Position numbers and translations under genes: made by a program. DNA of 64,000 nt from Thalassobellus sediminis (GTDB lineage: Bacteria > Bacteroidota > Bacteroidia > Flavobacteriales > Flavobacteriaceae). Below are positions 24,466 through 32,233 of this stretch, piece by piece (within the stretch, counting starts at the first letter, position 1; the number at the start of each line of letters is the position of its first letter). The DNA lies in contig NZ_JBISCD010000040.1 of assembly GCF_044386045.1 (NCBI RefSeq), forward strand, positions 868,001 through 932,000. The letters run 5' to 3'. Under the pieces are notes generated by a model, which did not search any database, was not told the origin of the DNA, and saw nothing but the letters and a program-made list of their open reading frames with translations.

Positions 24466-24539
24466 TCCTTCTTAGCTCAGTTGGTTAGAGCATCTGACTG
24501 TTAATCAGAGGGTCCTTGGTTCGAGCCCAAGAGAAGGAG
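24466..24539 (+). tRNA. tRNA-Asn (anticodon GTT)
   Basis: The 74-base gene folds into a complete cloverleaf: acceptor TCCTTCT/AGAAGGA with discriminator G, D-arm with AGCTCAGTTGGTTAGAGC, anticodon loop CTGTTAA in the stem CTGA/TCAG, and T-arm with GGTTCGAGCCC. The anticodon GTT reads Asn codons. The 3' CCA is not encoded. A promoter precedes it and a terminator follows. Confidence 0.96.
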
Positions 24540-24546
24540 CAAAATT

Positions 24547-24574
24547 AAGTTCAACAGAAATGTTGGACTTTTTT
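24547..24574 (+). terminator. Terminator of tRNA-Asn
   Basis: The arms AAGTTCAAC and GTTGGACTT (one G-T pair) enclose a 6-base loop and are followed by a T-run. The stem resembles the terminator at 24822-24853. Confidence 0.75.
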
Positions 24575-24821
24575 GTTTTTATACCTTTCCTGACTAAAAA
24601 TCCTTATGATTTTTTAAAATACATCGATTTCCTATTAAACAATTATATTTTAAACAAATTATAAATTGATGCTATGGTTATGTGTTGTATTTCTTAACAG
24701 GTGAGGGAATTGTAATAGTTGAGAATAGTTGCATTATGGAAATAAAAAGGCCATATTAATAAATAAAAAATAAAGAGTAATTCTTTATTAAATTGGTTTG
24801 GTAAAACAATATTTATAAACC
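24575..24821. other. Gene-free stretch between tRNA-Asn and the xylan locus
   Basis: These roughly 250 AT-rich bases have no supported ORF, promoter or RNA gene. No copy of the tRNA 3' end was seen elsewhere in the window. Confidence 0.5.
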
Positions 24822-24853
24822 AAAAAAGTTCAACATTTTTGTTGAACTTTTTT
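24822..24853 (-). terminator. Terminator at the 3' end of the GH43 gene
   Basis: A perfect inverted repeat (arms AAAAAAGTTCAAC and its complement, loop ATTTTT) flanked by A and T runs works in both directions. It lies 29 bases beyond the GH43 stop codon. Confidence 0.8.
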
Positions 24854-24882
24854 ATATAGAAAAGGAAATCTTTTTTTACTTC

Positions 24883-26619
24883 CTAAAAATGATTCAAAGA
24901 CGTATACATCCCCAAATACGTACCAACAAAACCTCCTGCTTTATTGGTGCTTAATATAGAAGCATCAATTGTATTACCTAAAAGTATCCAAGGATCATTT
25001 TCTTGCGTTTTGTAATAAAAATTGTAAAAACGTTTGTCACCTTCAACTTTTAAAAACAAGTCTTCTGTATTTTCATTTAGCTCCTTTTTTTCAATAATAC
25101 TCGGTTTACTAGCATCTACAGGTCCTGCGTTTTTTTCTAAGTAGACTTCTACATTACCGTCTTTATTAAGTCGTTTTCCAATTAATAGATAAAAATCTTC
25201 ATTTTGAAATGCTACCAATCCTGCCGTTTTTAATGTGTCTGTAACAGTATAAGAAAGCTTTGTAGACGCTTCAAATTGTAAATGCTGTTGTCTTCGGCCT
25301 ATAAACGAATAGTTTGTTTTTGTATGTATCGATTCTGTTCTAGGTTTTATAAGTAAATTGTTACCATCTAATTTGTACCATGCTTCTAAAGGGGTTCTTA
25401 TAAAATTCCATTTAAAGTCTAAAGTGTCTTCATTAAAATCGTCATGAAATACAAAGTTACCTGTTGTAGGGGTTGTTGCTTCCTGTGATACAGGTAAGTT
25501 TGGTTTTTTATGCAAAACAGTTATTGGGGTTTTGCCACCAACAACTTTTGGCCAGTCATTTTCCCAAGCTAAGGGCATTAAAAAGGTTTCTCTGCCTGTA
25601 TTATACAAATCGCCTTCATAAGGTCTGCAGCCTAGAAATACAGTCCACCAATCTCCATTAGGGAGTTCTATAAAATCGGCATGTCCTGTTGATGAAATTT
25701 CGTTTGGTCGGTTAGCATCTAAATGACGTTGTGTTAATATTGGGTTGTTTTCATAACTTACATAAGGGCCAGAAACAGATTTGCTTCTAAATACCACCTC
25801 AGAATGATTATTCCCTGTGCCACCTTGAGCACAAATTAAGTAATAGTAACCGTCTTTTTTAAATATATGAGGCGCTTCTACCCAAACAGGTTTTATATCC
25901 ATACTCGTACCGCCGTTTACTAATAGTGTAGATTCGCCAATAACCTTTTTGTTTTCAAGATCATATTCAAACATATAAATAGCGCGATGACCTTCATGTT
26001 TAGAAATATTATTTGGCGGAACACCATTATGTGTTATATAAACTTTACCATCATCATCAAAGAAAAGATCTGGATCTATACCTTCAACTTCTGGAAGTAA
26101 TATAGGATCTGACCATGGGCCAGCAGGATTCTTAGCAGTAACAATAAAGTTTCCTGATGCTTCTACATTTGTACAAATAACATAAAAAGTATCATAATGA
26201 TACCTAATAGTTGGCGCAAACATACCTTTAGAGACTTTTAATCCACTAAAATCTGCTTGTTCTTTACGCGTAATAACGTGTCCTAATTGTTTCCAATTAA
26301 CAAGGTCTGTACTTTCAAAAATAGGAATGCCAGGGAAGTATGAAAACGATGAATTTATGAGGTAAAATTTACCATTAGCATAGCAAATACTTGGGTCTGG
26401 ATAAAAGCCAGTTAAAATTGGATTTATATAGCTATCATCTGATTTCGAAAAAGATTTAAAAGTGTCATCATTTCCTTGGTAATTAAACCAGAAAAAAGTA
26501 CTATATTCATGGTTCGCAACCGATTGTTTAAAATTGGAAATTTTTTTACATGAAAAGAATAAAGTTAAAAGACTTAGAATAGATAAAGTTTTGATAAAAC
26601 TTGTAGAAAAAACGTGCAT
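24883..26619 (-). CDS. GH43 lipoprotein, beta-xylosidase/arabinofuranosidase type
   Basis: This 578-residue lipoprotein has the lipobox LFFSC near residue 24. The five-bladed GH43 propeller starts at NPILTGFYPDPSICY and shows the three catalytic acids: Asp in YPDPS, Asp in GIDPDLFFDD and Glu in VEAPHIF. From about residue 370 a second beta-sandwich domain follows, typical of XynB-like GH43 beta-xylosidases. It should cleave terminal xylosyl or arabinosyl units from xylo-oligosaccharides in the periplasm or at the surface. It diverges from the LacI-type regulator. A predicted regulator operator lies inside its coding region near codons 31-34. Exact substrate is not settled. Confidence 0.88.
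   Translation of the reverse strand: MHVFSTSFIKTLSILSLLTLFFSCKKISNFKQSVANHEYSTFFWFNYQGNDDTFKSFSKSDDSYINPILTGFYPDPSICYANGKFYLINSSFSYFPGIPIFESTDLVNWKQLGHVITRKEQADFSGLKVSKGMFAPTIRYHYDTFYVICTNVEASGNFIVTAKNPAGPWSDPILLPEVEGIDPDLFFDDDGKVYITHNGVPPNNISKHEGHRAIYMFEYDLENKKVIGESTLLVNGGTSMDIKPVWVEAPHIFKKDGYYYLICAQGGTGNNHSEVVFRSKSVSGPYVSYENNPILTQRHLDANRPNEISSTGHADFIELPNGDWWTVFLGCRPYEGDLYNTGRETFLMPLAWENDWPKVVGGKTPITVLHKKPNLPVSQEATTPTTGNFVFHDDFNEDTLDFKWNFIRTPLEAWYKLDGNNLLIKPRTESIHTKTNYSFIGRRQQHLQFEASTKLSYTVTDTLKTAGLVAFQNEDFYLLIGKRLNKDGNVEVYLEKNAGPVDASKPSIIEKKELNENTEDLFLKVEGDKRFYNFYYKTQENDPWILLGNTIDASILSTNKAGGFVGTYLGMYTSLNHF
26516..26527. promoter_or_regulatory. Predicted LacI-type operator inside GH43 coding sequence
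   Basis: GCAACCGATTGT matches the palindrome found before susC, GH115 and other locus genes. It lies about 95 bases inside the GH43 gene and 175 bases before the lacI-type start. It could act as a roadblock for GH43 or an autoregulatory site. Confidence 0.45.
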
Positions 26620-26673
26620 ATCTTGTTTGTTTAATTAGTATTTAAATATAAAATATCTTTTCCTTAAAAGATG

Positions 26674-26681
26674 TATATTTG
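26674..26681 (+). promoter_or_regulatory. -7 box of the LacI-type regulator gene
   Basis: TATATTTG lies 20 bases before the ATG at 26702 and matches the flavobacterial consensus exactly. Confidence 0.6.
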
Positions 26682-26701
26682 GTAAATTTTTTAGAATATA
26701 A

Positions 26702-27733
26702 ATGAAAGAACATACAGAAGTTACTATATACGATATTGCAAAGAAACTAAATTTAGCGACTTCTACTATTTCAAGAGCATTAAAGAACCATTCTAGTATT
26801 AGTAAAAAAACTATTGAAAAGGTTAAAAACACAGCTGAAGAAATGGGTTATCGTCCCAATAACCTAGCAGCTAGTTTGCGAAATAAAAAAACGAAAACCA
26901 TAGGTGTTTTATTACCTACAATTGAACAACCTTTTCTTTCATCATTAATTAGTGGGATAGAAATTACTGCAAAAAAAGCAGGGTATAATGTTATTATTGT
27001 ACAATCGCATGATTCTTATAAAGGAGAATTGAGTTTAGTTCAATCCTTATATAATAACCGTGTTAGTGGTATTATTTGTTCCTTAGCTATGGAAACTCCA
27101 AATGCTAAGCATTTTCAATTATTTATAGATAGTAATACGCCTTTGGTTTTTGTTGATAGGGTGCCACAAGAAGAATTTAGTACATATAAAGTTATTATTG
27201 ATAATTATGATGCTGGTTATAAAGCAACAAAACATCTTATTTCTCAAGGATGTAAGCGTATTGCTCACTTAGCAGCAGGTTCAGAATTTAGTATTTATTA
27301 TGAAAGAAAAAAAGGGTATTTAGCTGCTTTAAAAGAATTTAATCTTCCTATTGAAGACGAACTTATAGTTAAACTAGATGGCATAACTTTGGAAGAAGCT
27401 GCCAAGGCTACAAACAATCTTCTTGATTTAAAAAATCCGCCAGATGGAATATTTGCACCAGGAGATATTTTAGGAGTAAGTGCCATACAATGCGCGAAAA
27501 AAAGAGGTATTAATGTGCCAGAAGATTTAGCCGTAATAGGTTTTAATAACGACCCAATTTCACAAATTATAGAGCCTCATTTGTCAACTATTTCCAATCC
27601 AGGATCTAAAATGGGTCAAGCTTCAGCTGAAATTATTTTAAAAACTTTAAAGTCTCAAGAAAAAGATGAGGTTAAAGAAACAAGAGTGCTAAACACTGAA
27701 GTTATTGTTAGAGAATCTTCTAAAAGGAAATAA
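26702..27733 (+). CDS. LacI/GalR-family transcriptional regulator of the xylan locus
   Basis: This 343-residue protein has the LacI helix-turn-helix (TIYDIAKKLNLATSTISRAL, residues 8-27) and hinge helix (NNLAASLRN), then a periplasmic-binding-protein-like sensor domain (TIGVLLPTIEQPFLSSLISG to the C-terminus). It binds palindromic DNA and responds to a sugar ligand. Its place in the middle of xylan genes, and the repeated palindrome ACGCAAYCGRTTGCGT at five other promoter regions, suggest it represses the whole locus until a xylan-derived sugar binds. That link is inference from context. No hybrid two-component system or ECF sigma factor is present in the locus. Confidence 0.9.
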   Translation: MKEHTEVTIYDIAKKLNLATSTISRALKNHSSISKKTIEKVKNTAEEMGYRPNNLAASLRNKKTKTIGVLLPTIEQPFLSSLISGIEITAKKAGYNVIIVQSHDSYKGELSLVQSLYNNRVSGIICSLAMETPNAKHFQLFIDSNTPLVFVDRVPQEEFSTYKVIIDNYDAGYKATKHLISQGCKRIAHLAAGSEFSIYYERKKGYLAALKEFNLPIEDELIVKLDGITLEEAAKATNNLLDLKNPPDGIFAPGDILGVSAIQCAKKRGINVPEDLAVIGFNNDPISQIIEPHLSTISNPGSKMGQASAEIILKTLKSQEKDEVKETRVLNTEVIVRESSKRK

Positions 27734-27736
27734 AAA

Positions 27737-27773
27737 ACACTTACTATTTTACAAACGTGTAGCCAGTAAGTGT
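27737..27773. terminator. Terminator between convergent LacI-type and esterase genes
   Basis: The arms ACACTTACT and AGTAAGTGT are perfect complements around a 19-base loop, with A-rich and T-rich flanks, between the two convergent genes. Confidence 0.6.
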
Positions 27774-27800
27774 CATTTTATTTTATTTCAGAAAATTATT

Positions 27801-29750
27801 TTATTCGGTTTGAAAGGGTGAAGCAGGTAATCCTTCTTTGTTAAATAAATTTGGGTTATCAGGATTGTCTGCCCATGCATAACGAACATATTTTGGGTTA
27901 GGAACTTCCTCACTAGAAACAATAACTTTGTCACCTTCTATTTTAGCATCTGCCCAAACAAAGTTTTTATCTTTACCTGCAATAGCAAATTCGCTTAATA
28001 CTTCACCGTCAATAGCAATTAAGCCACTACCAAGGTGTTCGAATGAAATAATCATTTTATCTCCTTCTATTTCATAGCCTTTGTATAGCGGTCCAGAATA
28101 AACGATATCTTGATTATATGCTAATTTAAGTCCGGCAAGAGCCATACGTTCACCTACGTCTTTTTTGTTGTCTGGGTGAATATCATTCCATTCTCCTAAA
28201 TCAATATTAACGGTCATGGCTGTATTTGGATATGAAAGCGCTTGAAATTGAGCGTTCCTAAATTCTGCCCAACCACTTTCTCTTGGTGAATAAGATACAT
28301 CCATAAAGTTTGGAAGTTGAGCATAAATAAATGGCATTTCTGGGTTGTTAAACACTTCTCTTAAACCAGAAATTAAAGCATGTGTGTAGCCTTTGTATTT
28401 TTCTGGTTGCCCTGCATTACTTTCTCCTTGATACCAAATTGTGCCTTTTATTGGATATTGAATAAATGGAGCAATCATAGCATTATAAAGCGAATTAGGT
28501 TCTCTTTGCGGTCTTATGGTTCTTTGCTTTTTCACATCTTTTTTACTAGAAGAAGATTTACTGCGAGGATGAAACACTTTGCCTACTTTGTACTTCCAGT
28601 AGCCTTTAAGGTCTATAGTATCATTTTCTGTAAATACATAATAAGGTTTGTCTGGAACAAAACCACCTTTGCCAGATTTATTAGTGACACGTATTACAAA
28701 AATATTTTTACCTAATTTTAGAGTGCTAGCGGGTAAAGTATATCTTCTTTGTGGGTATTGGTAGGTTGTATTTCCAACTTTTTCTCCATTAATGTATAGC
28801 TCGTCGGCATCTACAATTCTTCCAAGAAAAACGCGAGCTTCTTTGCCTACCATAGATTGCGGAATATCAATTTCTCTACGGTACCATACGATACCATTTA
28901 AATCTTTAACACCTTGGTCTTCCCAATATCCAGGGATGTTAATAGTTCTCCATTTTTTAGGAGTGAAACTTATATCGTACCAAGGTTTTTCTCCCGCTAA
29001 ACCTTTGTCTAATTTTTTTGGTGCTGAAGTATTATTTGAAGGCTTTCTTTTTAAACTATTTACAAAAGCAGTGTCTTTGTTTTCTTCGATTATCTTTAGC
29101 ATGTCTGGAAAATTTTTATACCCTTCTTTTGGAATCCAAGCTTCAATAGGAGTGCCTCCAATACTAGAATTAACTAACCCTATTGGGATATGAAATTTTT
29201 CATATATTTTTTTAGCAAAAAAGTAAGTGACTACAGAAAAAGGTCTCACCTCTTCTCCTACTGCTTTTAGCCATTCACCTCCTACTAAATCTTTTGTTGG
29301 CCCAGAAATACTATTAGTTCTTGGGATTTTAAAATGACGTATTTCTGGATAATTTGCATTCGCAATTTCATTGGCATAAATATTATCATGCCTAAATAAT
29401 TGATGCTCCATATTCGATTGCCCAGAACAAAGCCAAACGTCTCCAATTAATACATCTTTTACTTCTACTTTGTTTTTTCCAGAAATTTTGATTGTATAAG
29501 GACCACCTGCTTTCATTTTAGGGAGTTTAATACTCCAATTCCCTTCTAAGGATGCCTTAGTTCGATATGTTCTTCTGTTAAAGGATACCACGATTTTCTC
29601 ATTAGGACTTGCCCATCCCCAAATAGGAAGCTTAACATCGCGTTGCAATACCATACCGTCGCTAATTAGTTTAGGCAGTGTAACCTGTCCGATTACAGTA
29701 TTAGCTTGAATAAAAAATACAACAATAATTAAGAACTTAAGTTTATTCAT
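27801..29750 (-). CDS. SGNH/sialate O-acetylesterase-type esterase, probable acetylxylan esterase
   Basis: This 649-residue secreted protein has a signal peptide (IIVVFFIQANTVIGQ). The SGNH esterase domain is split: block I with the nucleophile LCSGQSNMEHQL lies near residue 112, the IWYQGESNA block near 436 and the DIHPDNK Asp/His block near 525. Between them (about 260-370) is a jelly-roll segment like those in glycosidases (GYWEDQGVKDLNGIVWYRRE). Interrupted SGNH enzymes of this type include xylan-locus acetylxylan esterases (CE20 architecture). It is 8 bases after the GH3 gene, so it probably deacetylates xylo-oligosaccharides before xylosidase action. Activity on sialate or other esters cannot be excluded. 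Confidence 0.8.
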   Translation of the reverse strand: MNKLKFLIIVVFFIQANTVIGQVTLPKLISDGMVLQRDVKLPIWGWASPNEKIVVSFNRRTYRTKASLEGNWSIKLPKMKAGGPYTIKISGKNKVEVKDVLIGDVWLCSGQSNMEHQLFRHDNIYANEIANANYPEIRHFKIPRTNSISGPTKDLVGGEWLKAVGEEVRPFSVVTYFFAKKIYEKFHIPIGLVNSSIGGTPIEAWIPKEGYKNFPDMLKIIEENKDTAFVNSLKRKPSNNTSAPKKLDKGLAGEKPWYDISFTPKKWRTINIPGYWEDQGVKDLNGIVWYRREIDIPQSMVGKEARVFLGRIVDADELYINGEKVGNTTYQYPQRRYTLPASTLKLGKNIFVIRVTNKSGKGGFVPDKPYYVFTENDTIDLKGYWKYKVGKVFHPRSKSSSSKKDVKKQRTIRPQREPNSLYNAMIAPFIQYPIKGTIWYQGESNAGQPEKYKGYTHALISGLREVFNNPEMPFIYAQLPNFMDVSYSPRESGWAEFRNAQFQALSYPNTAMTVNIDLGEWNDIHPDNKKDVGERMALAGLKLAYNQDIVYSGPLYKGYEIEGDKMIISFEHLGSGLIAIDGEVLSEFAIAGKDKNFVWADAKIEGDKVIVSSEEVPNPKYVRYAWADNPDNPNLFNKEGLPASPFQTE

Positions 29751-29758
29751 TTTTATAA

Positions 29759-32029
29759 TTAGTTTACTTTAACTAAAATTTCAGATATTTTTGAAGCTCC
29801 CAATTCTAAACTTCGTTTCATTGGGCTCGAACCTCCTATGTGAATTTTAAATGAACCAGATTCTATAGTTCTAGTACCATCATTTTTTACGATTTCGAAA
29901 TCTTTCGGTGTTAATTCAAATGATACTTTTTCAGTATTTCCTGGTTCTAAGGTAATACGTTTTGTGTTGATTAATTGAGAGTTTGGAACACTAACTGATG
30001 CCTCAATATCTGAAATATAAACTTGTACAATCTCATCAGATTTCACTTGTCCTGTATTAGTAACAGAAACTTGAACAGTAAGGTTTTCTTCTTTAGAAAT
30101 AGTAGAAGATGATACCTCAATATTACTATATTCAAAAGTAGTATAACTCAATCCGAATCCAAATGGGTATAATGGATCTACATCCATATACTTATAAGTT
30201 CTTCCTTTCATAGAGTAATCATCAAAGGCAGGTAATTGGTCTAGCGATTTTGGAAACGTAATTGGTAACCTTCCTGATGGAGAAACATCTCCAAAAAGAA
30301 TATCTGCAACTGCGGTTCCTCCTTCTTCACCTGGATACCAAACAAATAAAACAGCATCAGATAAAGCTTCTACTTCAGCTAGATTTATTGGACTTCCACC
30401 TATTATTATTGAAACAATTGGTTTTTTATTATCAGGATTTTTATCGGCTGTTTCTCTTAATTCTTTTAAGTAATCAATCTGATTTTGTGGTAAATTATAA
30501 TCTAATCGATCACCAGCTGTGTTTGAATCTAACGAATCGCCTTCTTCTCCTTCTAACTGACTAGAAATACCCATAACGGCAATAGTTACATCACTATTTC
30601 CTGCATGTCCAATAGCATAGTTTATAGGGTTTATTGATGGCTTGTTAAGCATAGCGCCTAATCTAAATTGTAATTGACTTGTAGGTTCTATAGCGGCACT
30701 AATACCTTCTAAAATGGTAACCATATTAGAATTTACACCATAATAATTACCTAAAAGTATTTCTATGCTAGCAGCATTTGGTCCTGTAACAAAATATTTT
30801 GAAAGATCGTTTTTTAAAGGTAAAATACCATTGTTTTTTAAGAGCACGATACTTTTTTGAGCGACTTCTTTAGATAGCGCTCTGTGGGTTTCGTTATTTA
30901 CAATATCAATTGAAATATTATCATAAGGGCTACTTCCTTTAGGATCAAATAGCCCTAATTTAAATCTTGTTTGTAATAGAATGGCTAATTGTTTATCAAT
31001 TTCTTCTTCAGTAATTAATCCATTTTTAACAGCATCATTTAATGCATGGTAAGTAGGTCCGCAATTTAGACTCACACCACTCTTTACTGATAGAGCGGCA
31101 GCTTCAGCTTCTGTTTTCACTCTTCCATGTCCACCTTCATCTACTTGTTTATAAAAATCAACCAATGCACTACAATCTGTTAAAACATGACCTTTAAAAT
31201 TCCATGTATCTCTAAGGACATCTGTTATTAAATAGTTGCTAGAACAACAAGGTTCTCCATTTGTTTGGTTATAGGCGCACATTACAGATTCAACATTCAC
31301 ATCAACTAATGCTTTAAATGCAGGTAAGTAGGTTTCCCATAAGTCTTTTTGAGATACTTCGGCATTGAATTCATGTCTTACTTTCTCAGGGCCACTATGT
31401 ACTGCAAAATGTTTTGCACACGCAGCTGTTTTTAAATAATCAGGATTATCTCCTTGTAAACCTTTAACAAAAGAAGCTCCTAAAACAGAAGTTAAATAAG
31501 GATCTTCACCGTAAGTTTCTTGTCCACGACCCCAACGAGGATCTCTAAAAATATTAATGTTAGGCGTCCAAAATGTTAAACCATTATATTGTTTGTTGTA
31601 ACCTACCTCATTTGTAGCATTATATATCGCTCTAGCTTCATCTGATATGGCTGAAGAGACTCTAAAAGCCAACTCTTCATCAAAAGTAGCACCTAAACCA
31701 ATAGCTTGAGGAAAAACTGTTGCGGCACAAGAACGACCCACACCATGAAGCGCTTCGTTCCAATAATCGTAAGCTGGAATTTTTAAACGTTCAATTGCCG
31801 GTGTACCATTCATCATTTGTCCTATCTTTTCTTCAAGTGTTAATCTTGACATTAAATCTTGAATTCTTTCATTTATAGAAAGTGAAGGGTTGTAAAATGC
31901 AAAGGTGTCTCGAAGTTTGACAGTATCATTATCAGTGCTAGAATTATTGTTTTTTTCTTGATTACAAGAAATTATAATTGAGGCAAAAAAAATGAGTAGT
32001 AAAGTTTTTGTCAATAAAGTTTTCATCAT
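29759..32029 (-). CDS. GH3 lipoprotein, beta-xylosidase type
   Basis: This 756-residue lipoprotein has the lipobox IIISC near residue 22. The N-terminal (beta/alpha)8 domain carries the nucleophile aspartate in GHVLTDCSALVDF (about 288) and the substrate-binding AKHFAVHSGPE segment. The alpha/beta sandwich domain has KSIVLLKNNGILPL and EGEEGDSLD; a fibronectin III-like domain closes the protein (VYISDIEASV). The HSGPEKVRHEFNAEVS signature is that of xylosidase-type rather than glucosidase-type GH3. It should release xylose from xylo-oligosaccharides in the periplasm. It shares the divergent promoter region and operator at 32102 with GH67. Confidence 0.9.
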   Translation of the reverse strand: MMKTLLTKTLLLIFFASIIISCNQEKNNNSSTDNDTVKLRDTFAFYNPSLSINERIQDLMSRLTLEEKIGQMMNGTPAIERLKIPAYDYWNEALHGVGRSCAATVFPQAIGLGATFDEELAFRVSSAISDEARAIYNATNEVGYNKQYNGLTFWTPNINIFRDPRWGRGQETYGEDPYLTSVLGASFVKGLQGDNPDYLKTAACAKHFAVHSGPEKVRHEFNAEVSQKDLWETYLPAFKALVDVNVESVMCAYNQTNGEPCCSSNYLITDVLRDTWNFKGHVLTDCSALVDFYKQVDEGGHGRVKTEAEAAALSVKSGVSLNCGPTYHALNDAVKNGLITEEEIDKQLAILLQTRFKLGLFDPKGSSPYDNISIDIVNNETHRALSKEVAQKSIVLLKNNGILPLKNDLSKYFVTGPNAASIEILLGNYYGVNSNMVTILEGISAAIEPTSQLQFRLGAMLNKPSINPINYAIGHAGNSDVTIAVMGISSQLEGEEGDSLDSNTAGDRLDYNLPQNQIDYLKELRETADKNPDNKKPIVSIIIGGSPINLAEVEALSDAVLFVWYPGEEGGTAVADILFGDVSPSGRLPITFPKSLDQLPAFDDYSMKGRTYKYMDVDPLYPFGFGLSYTTFEYSNIEVSSSTISKEENLTVQVSVTNTGQVKSDEIVQVYISDIEASVSVPNSQLINTKRITLEPGNTEKVSFELTPKDFEIVKNDGTRTIESGSFKIHIGGSSPMKRSLELGASKISEILVKVN

Positions 32030-32101
32030 TAGGTTTTAATTAAAAGCATTAGTAAAAGTATCTAAAAATTTTTATATTCAATTGGAATGTTTTAGATTTA
32101 C

Positions 32102-32113
32102 GCAATCGATTGC
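32102..32113. promoter_or_regulatory. Predicted LacI-type operator in the GH3/GH67 divergent region
   Basis: GCAATCGATTGC is a perfect 12-base palindrome (ACGCAATCGATTGC with flank), 73 bases before the GH3 start and 121 before the GH67 start, so one bound repressor could control both operons. Confidence 0.7.
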
Positions 32114-32233
32114 AAATTAAATGAATTTTTTTATTTTCACAATAAATTAACTCAGATATTATGGAATAGTTATTTATTCGAATTTAAATTATCAATATGT
32201 TTAAGAAGTATGATTTGTTTTAAAATAAGATTT

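Noticed and set aside
24575..24821. Short ORFs after tRNA-Asn
   Set aside because: Only very short reading frames occur (for example about 11 codons from an ATG near 24671), with no promoter or family match.
28380..30564. Plus-strand ORFs of 100-133 residues opposite the esterase and GH3 genes
   Set aside because: They are shadows of strongly supported minus-strand genes with clear catalytic motifs.
32210..32233. An eight-residue longer start for GH67
   Set aside because: The extension precedes a complete signal peptide that starts at 32234; the shorter start is more likely.
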